25,148 nucleotides of DNA from Pigoraptor vietnamica (lineage: Eukaryota > Opisthokonta > Filasterea), in NCBI GenBank assembly GCA_943704525.1, contig CALSCQ010001475.1:1-25148 (forward strand), written 5' to 3'. A program made the position numbers and the translations under genes. Below, one piece after another: positions 20,641 to 25,148 of this stretch. A model generated the notes under the pieces. That model did no database searches, was not told the origin of the DNA, and saw only the letters and a list, made by a program, of their open reading frames with translations. Positions within the stretch are counted from its first letter, which is position 1. Each line of letters begins with the position of its first letter.

Positions 20641-21624
20641 TCGCGCCTCTCAAATTCGCCCTGCTCTAGTCCGCGTCTGTCAAATTCGCACTGTAAAAAA
20701 TCGCGCCGACCAAGCACTTGCCGCTCAATTTCCTACCACTTCAAGTCCACACCGCTCAAATTCACGCCGCTCAGATCCACGCCGTTCAAATTCACGCCGT
20801 CCAGGTTCGCGCCGCTCAGGTTCGCGCCGCTCAGGTTCGCCGTCCAGGTTCGCGCCGCTCAGATTAACGCCGTTCAAATTCACGCCGTCCAGGTTCGCGC
20901 CGCTCAGGTTCGCGCCGTCCAGGTTCGCGCCGTCCAGGTTCGCGCCGCTCAGATTGACGCCGTTCAAATTCACGCCGTCCAGGTTCGCGCCGCTCAGGTT
21001 CACGCCGTCCAGGTTCGCGCCGCTCAGGTTCGCGGCGCTCAAATCCCTGCCACTCAAATTCCAACCGCTCAAATCCACGCCGCTCAGATTGACGCCTTTT
21101 AAAACCACGCCGCTCAGGTTCGCGCCGCTCAGGTTTGCGCCGCTCAGGTTCGCGCCATCCACGTTCGCGCGGCTCAGGTTCGCGCGGCTCAGGTTCGCGC
21201 GGCTCAGGTTCGCGGTGCTCAAATCCCTGCCACTCAAATTGACGCCTTTCAAAACCATGCCGTCCAGGTTCGCGCCGCTCAGGTTCGCGCCGCTCAGGTT
21301 CGCGCCGTCCACGTTCGCGCCGCTTAGGTCCGCGCGGCTCAGGTTCGCGCGGCTCAGGTTCGTGGTGCTCAAATCCATGCCACACAAATTCCAACCGCCC
21401 AAATCCACGCCGCTCAAATTGACGCCTTTCAAAACGACGCCGTCCAGGTTCGCGCCGCGCAGATTCGCGCCGCTCAGGTTACCGCCGTCCACGTTCGCGT
21501 CGCTCAGGTTGGTGCCGCTCAGGTTCGCGTGGCTCAGGTTCGCGCGGTTCAGGTTCGCGCGGCTCAGGTTCGCGACGGACCCGTATAGGGAAGAGGTCAT
21601 CAATACGCTCGTCGAACAGATCAC
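20640..21624 (-). pseudogene. Pentapeptide-repeat protein gene or remnant (A(N/D)LSG repeats)
   Basis: Read on the minus strand from an ATG at 21624, about 49 successive pentads of the form A-N-L-S/D-G/R follow a 17-residue leader. The central Leu is nearly invariant, the hallmark of the right-handed quadrilateral beta-helix fold. Near 20840 two bases (gc) are missing from one unit, which throws the frame into charged, non-repeat sequence. Corrected for this, seven more pentads would run to a stop at 20733-20735. Decayed units with an in-frame TAG continue to about 20640. The leader (MICSTSVL...) is the antisense of AAA+ coding sequence, so this ATG is probably not the original start. Function is unknown; members of this fold include structural and DNA-mimic proteins, and nothing here decides. 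A functional short protein cannot be ruled out. Confidence 0.7.
20741..21573. repeat. 15-base minisatellite underlying the pentapeptide array, with higher-order units
   Basis: The DNA is a 15-base tandem repeat (plus-strand form ttcgcgccgctcagg and variants). A rare variant pentad, (V/M)VLKG on the minus strand (plus strand gacgcctttcaaaac or gacgccttttaaaac), recurs near 21091, 21241 and 21421. The spacings of 150 and 180 bases show duplication of 10- to 12-pentad blocks as well as single units. Confidence 0.92.
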
Positions 21625-23493
21625 GGGGCTGCCGGGCGAGGACAGGGCCGTGCTGCTCCTCGGTTACCGCGCGGAGATGGAGCGGATGCTGGAGGGGTCG
21701 AACCCGGGCCTGAAGCGGCGCTTTGCGTTCGACGACGCCTTCGTCTTCGAAGACTACGACGATGTTGCTCTCCTCAAGATATTGCGAGCCCGTGTGAAGG
21801 ACGAGGGGCTCGTCGTCAGCCTGGACGTCGCGCGCAATGCCGTCGCTGTGCTCGCCCGACAGCGAGCGAGGCCGAACTTTGGAAACGCAGGCGCAGTGAA
21901 CAATCTTCTCGCGCGCGCGAAACTCCGCATGGAACGACGTCTCGCGAGTATGCCGCCCGCAGAGCGTATCTTCATGAAGGATCTCGTCGACAGCGATTTC
22001 GCCGACGGCGAAACAACCTTCCCAGACGCTCCATTCAAGGACCTCGTGGGCTGCCGCGGCCCTCTCGCTATGTTGGAGCGGCTGAAGGCGACGGCGCAGC
22101 TGGCGCGGATGCAAGGGAGGACCCCCTCACTCTCGTTCCGATGACCTTCGTGTTCGTGGGATCGCCGGGCACGGGAAAGACGACTGTCGCGCGACTTATG
22201 GGAACGGTCTTTGCGTCGCTCGGCCTCTTGGCGAGCGCCGAAGTGCTGGAGCGCTCGGCGTCGGACCTCCAAACGGGCTTCGTCGGGCAGGCGGGCATGA
22301 AGGTGCAGAAGACGCTGAGGGAGGCGCTCGGAAGGGTGCTGTTTGTGGACGAAGCGTACCGTCTCGACCCCCGGCGCAGCGGCACTGGGGCCAGCTACGG
22401 GCAGGAGATTGTCGACGAACTCGTCGGCTGTCTCACGTCGGAGGAGTTTAAGGGGAAGCTCGTCGTCATTCTCGCGGGGTACGAGGCGGATATCGACGCC
22501 ATGCTGAGCGCGAACCAGGGCCTGCGTAGCAGATTCACCGAGCGAGTCGTCTTCGAAGACTTTTCCGGTCGCGCTTTTCGAAAAGCTGCTCGGCGGCGAC
22601 CTCTCGCTGACGCCAGAGGCGCGGTTTTACCTTCCCACGCTCATGAAGAGGCGCCGGAGTGGGCGAACGGGCGCGACATCGACACGCTAGCGAAGGACAT
22701 CTACCGACACGTCGCGGTGAAGATGGCGAGGGCGGGCGCCGCGCACTTTGATGGTGTGGGAACGCCTTCGATAACTGTTGAGGACCTGGAAGCGGTCGAG
22801 CGCGACTTTCTTCGCCGCAAGCGTATGACTACAAGTACAACGGGGCGCGCGAGCGGCGCCGTTGTTCCGCAGTTCGCGCGCATGCGTTTACTGCGGCGCC
22901 CGCACCGCCCTCGCGACCGACGCGACACGCACGGCCGCGCACACGCTGACAGTTGCGGACAAGGACGATGAGGCTGCGCCGGAAGTGGCGATGGCCGTAG
23001 CACGTGCGCGCGACGGCAGCGAGAGCGACTCGAGTGATGAAAGCGACGACGGCGAGGGGAGTGGAGACCCAGCGCGGGACCCCGGCGTGTCGGACGAAGT
23101 GTGGGCGGAGATACAGAAAGGGCGCGAAGTAGGGCGCGAACAACGACGAGCGTGCCGCCAACTCGGACGTGATGTGCGCAACGCGGAAGATGCCGTTCGG
23201 AGAAGCGAGGACGAGGCGAAGGACATTGCCAAGAGACTACGACGGGCGAAGGAGGAGGCCGAGCGACTGGAACTGGCGCGTCAGAAGAAGGAGGAGGAGG
23301 AGCGCGCGAGGCGACTTGCGGAAGAGCTGCGCATCAAGCGGGAGGAGCAGCGGCGGCTGCAGGAGCAGCTGGAGCGGGAGCGGGCGCGCCTCGCCGAACT
23401 CAAGCGATGGGGGTGTGTCCGATGGGGTATGACTGGGTGCGTGTGCCGAGCGGGTACCTGCGTGCAGGCGGGAGCCACTTTGTGTCCTATTAA
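21575..23493 (+). pseudogene. CbxX/CfxQ-type tandem AAA+ ATPase, 5'-truncated and frameshifted
   Basis: Homology begins in the middle of a first AAA+ domain (DPYREEVINTLVEQI, sensor-like AVLLLGY, NPGLKRRF), with its Walker A and B motifs absent. A second AAA+ domain follows: Walker A GSPGTGKTT (22159-22185), Walker B VLFVDEA (to about 22356), ILAGYEAD, and NQGLRSRF. After it come a NGRDIDTLAKDIYR segment, a CVYCGA zinc-ribbon-like motif (about 22882), an acidic Ser/Asp stretch, a long charged coiled coil (23100-23400) and a Cys/Gly-rich tail with a stop at 23491-23493. Protein similarity moves between frames at about 22115 (one base short near a G run), 22570, 22650, 22880 and 23410 (one base short in a G run). 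The neighbouring genes show no such breaks, so decay is likelier than random sequencing error. These proteins are ATP-driven remodellers; the eukaryotic role is unknown to me. Confidence 0.75.
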
Positions 23494-23666
23494 CGCGTTC
23501 GCGGTGGCGTAAAGTCATTGAAGCGCAGCGTGCAAAACACAAGAGCAAGAAAGACCGACTCGCCGTCAGCGTAACAACATGACGTCATGACCAAAAACAC
23601 ACACACACACGAGTGCGTGAGACTGATGATTTCCCTTTCTGCTGAAGAATATTTTACTGCACTTGC

Positions 23667-23722
23667 GACGCGCAGCACTGTTTTATGGCGGTGAGGACGC
23701 GCAGCACTGTTTTATGGCGGTG
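23667..23722. repeat. 27-base direct duplication (period 29)
   Basis: The unit starting gacgcgcagcactgttttat occurs at 23667-23693 and 23696-23722, separated by two bases. Confidence 0.92.
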
Positions 23723-23730
23723 TGAGGTGT

Positions 23731-23870
23731 GTGGTGTGTGTATGTGCGCACGCAATGCAATGCGTGGTGTGTGTATGTGCGCACGCAATGCAATGCGTGG
23801 TGTGTGTGTGTGTGCACATGCAATGCAATGCGTGGTGTGTGTGTGTGTGCATGCATGCAACGCGCGGCTT
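23731..23870. repeat. 33- to 35-base minisatellite, four copies
   Basis: Units begin at 23731, 23764, 23797 and 23832. Each has a TG-rich half (gtggtgtgtgtatgtg) and a half made of short inverted words (cgcacgcaatgcaatgc). The last copy is diverged. The first two are nearly identical, so the array looks young. Confidence 0.92.
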
Positions 23871-24569
23871 CTTGAAGTATTGTGTTGAGTTGAACACATC
23901 CGAACCAACGAAACACTGCGCATCAATTGACGCTTGCAGCGTGTTTGCTTGCGCCACAATTGACACGTGTGAGGGTAATGTAACACGTCACATGGCCCCC
24001 AAAGGTCATAGTGGATGTCGAGTTTATGGTGGACGCATTCAGCTCAAGCATGTCGTGACTGTCGGTGGCAACACATTATCGAACGCACGAGGCGCCCGTT
24101 GGCCCCCCGCGCGCGTGCTCTTGCTGCACACCGCAATGGTGTTTCTTTCCTCTTTGAGCCTATTCTGTTCGGCCGTGGATCACGAGGAAACCGCAGCGTC
24201 TCGTCGACAATGTCCCGCCTGCATGGAATTTTTTAAAATTGCGATGGTTTGATGCGCGTACATGGACGTGCCTCGACGATCCACTTCGCTTGATTGCGGG
24301 TATCGACAACACAGCAGTAGGCGCATCTCCGCGCGAGCAAGCGGGTGTGTCCTCCTGCTATTCTGTGCAGATGCAACGTGTTTCGTCTTGCGTCGCGACT
24401 CGTCCGCTCGTCTCGAGCACACCTCACTGTGTCACTGCCGGATGGTGCAAGTGCTCCGACCGTGTGCCAAGTAATTATACACACGCAGCGAGTCAGTGTG
24501 GCCGACGCAGGCGCCTGAACAAGCACGTGCGACGCGAGGCGCAACACGGCCTGGGACGCTCGCGCTCAC

Positions 24570-24709
24570 TTGTGGCATGTCGCTCGCCCTTGCCTTCGTT
24601 GCCGGCCCACCACTTGGACTCGCCGTAGAGAGTTTATGACACCTGGAGGACAGCTTGGGAAGTCGGGGATGACGTACCCGAGGAAGAACTTGACAGCAAA
24701 CACGGCGTG
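24570..24709 (-). other. Possible exon of an anoctamin/TMEM16-like gene (tentative)
   Basis: On the minus strand, after an acceptor-like gcgcag, the sequence reads HAVFAVKFFLGYVIPDFPS. A hydrophobic helix followed by IPD-x-P is typical of the extreme C-terminal end of anoctamins, a family of membrane scramblases and ion channels. The exon could run to a good donor (gtgagc) with its last base at 24570. The residues after PDFPS are less convincing, and no upstream exon was found before the window ends in repeats. It may be a gene entering from the right, a relic, or chance. Confidence 0.25.
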
Positions 24710-24987
24710 CTGCGCGTAGTTCGTAGTGTGCGTGAGCCTCACGAGCACGTGCACGCAACCGCAACACAGTTGCAGGGAGTTCGCGCACTATTGTCGCCGC
24801 AAAATGCTGTGATTTGCGCACATTTGTCACATGCCTCACAACGCACAACAGCACATTCGAAAAAGCTAGCTTTAGTGAAGCGATCTTGTGTCGTTGCCAT
24901 GGAGTGCACACAACCGAGACGAGCAGAGCACGTACAGTACCGCATAAAGTGGCGGCGACACGACAGAAATGTGCTTCTTCGAGTGAG

Positions 24988-25148
<161 letters not shown>

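Larger units (their letters stand above)
23494..24569. other. Non-coding stretch with short repeats, no gene seen
   Basis: No ORF here has recognisable motifs or convincing splice structure on either strand. It contains a short CA run (about 23597-23610), the two tandem repeats listed separately, and about 650 bases (23900-24550) of mixed sequence. Downstream exons of the possible anoctamin-like gene (minus strand) could lie here but I could not identify any. Confidence 0.4.

Noticed and set aside
20954-22144. Plus-strand ORF of RFAPL-type repeats as the true N-terminus of the AAA+ protein
   Set aside because: The minus strand gives canonical pentapeptides with a strict central Leu, while the plus-strand pentads match no known family. 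The open frame follows from the repeat unit being a multiple of three.
22141-22971. ATG at 22141 as a genuine start of a single-domain AAA+ protein
   Set aside because: Family-like sequence continues upstream of it in another frame, and the ORF itself leaves the family sequence at 22570-22650 and after 22870. It is a fragment created by a frame break.

Overview
This is a window of nuclear DNA from a GC-rich, intron-rich eukaryote, most likely a unicellular one. Four protein genes can be rebuilt exon by exon with no frame break. All but one of their 43 introns are GT-AG, and they are short (82 to 449 bases in the two plus-strand multi-exon genes on the left). The set of genes suggests an opisthokont or near relative: a GRAF/oligophrenin-type BAR-PH-RhoGAP-SH3 protein, and an arginyl-tRNA synthetase with the animal-like N-terminal leucine zipper. 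I cannot name the species.

Layout. 1-614: upstream DNA with a (CA)n tract. 615-5129 (+): a GRAF-like RhoGAP in 10 exons, 911 aa. 5728-12560 (+): a P-type cation ATPase of the ENA (type IID) group in 21 exons, 1044 aa. 12929-16730 (-): cytosolic-type histidyl-tRNA synthetase in 12 exons, 525 aa, convergent with the ATPase gene. 17276-19895 (+): arginyl-tRNA synthetase in 4 exons, 675 aa, or 714 aa from an upstream in-frame ATG that adds a mitochondrial-presequence-like leader. The two synthetase genes diverge from a shared intergenic region of about 0.4-0.5 kb.

19896-23493 is different in character. A long pentapeptide-repeat array, coding on the minus strand, abuts the second half of a CbxX/CfxQ-type AAA+ ATPase gene on the plus strand. 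The AAA+ gene lacks its beginning and carries about five frame breaks, and the array carries a 2-base break and decayed edge repeats. I read both as remnants brought together by rearrangement. Beyond 23493 lie short tandem repeats, one possible anoctamin-like exon on the minus strand (weak), and a compound microsatellite at the right edge.

The intact genes look like housekeeping functions (membrane/Rho signalling, cation export, tRNA charging) and do not form a pathway. The only arrangement that suggests shared control is the divergent HisRS/ArgRS pair. The most unusual material is the pentapeptide/AAA+ junction, the intron features (GTG donors, one GC-AG intron, 8- and 13-base exons, intronic minisatellites, TG repeats mostly in the sense direction), and the mixed cation-site residues of the ATPase.
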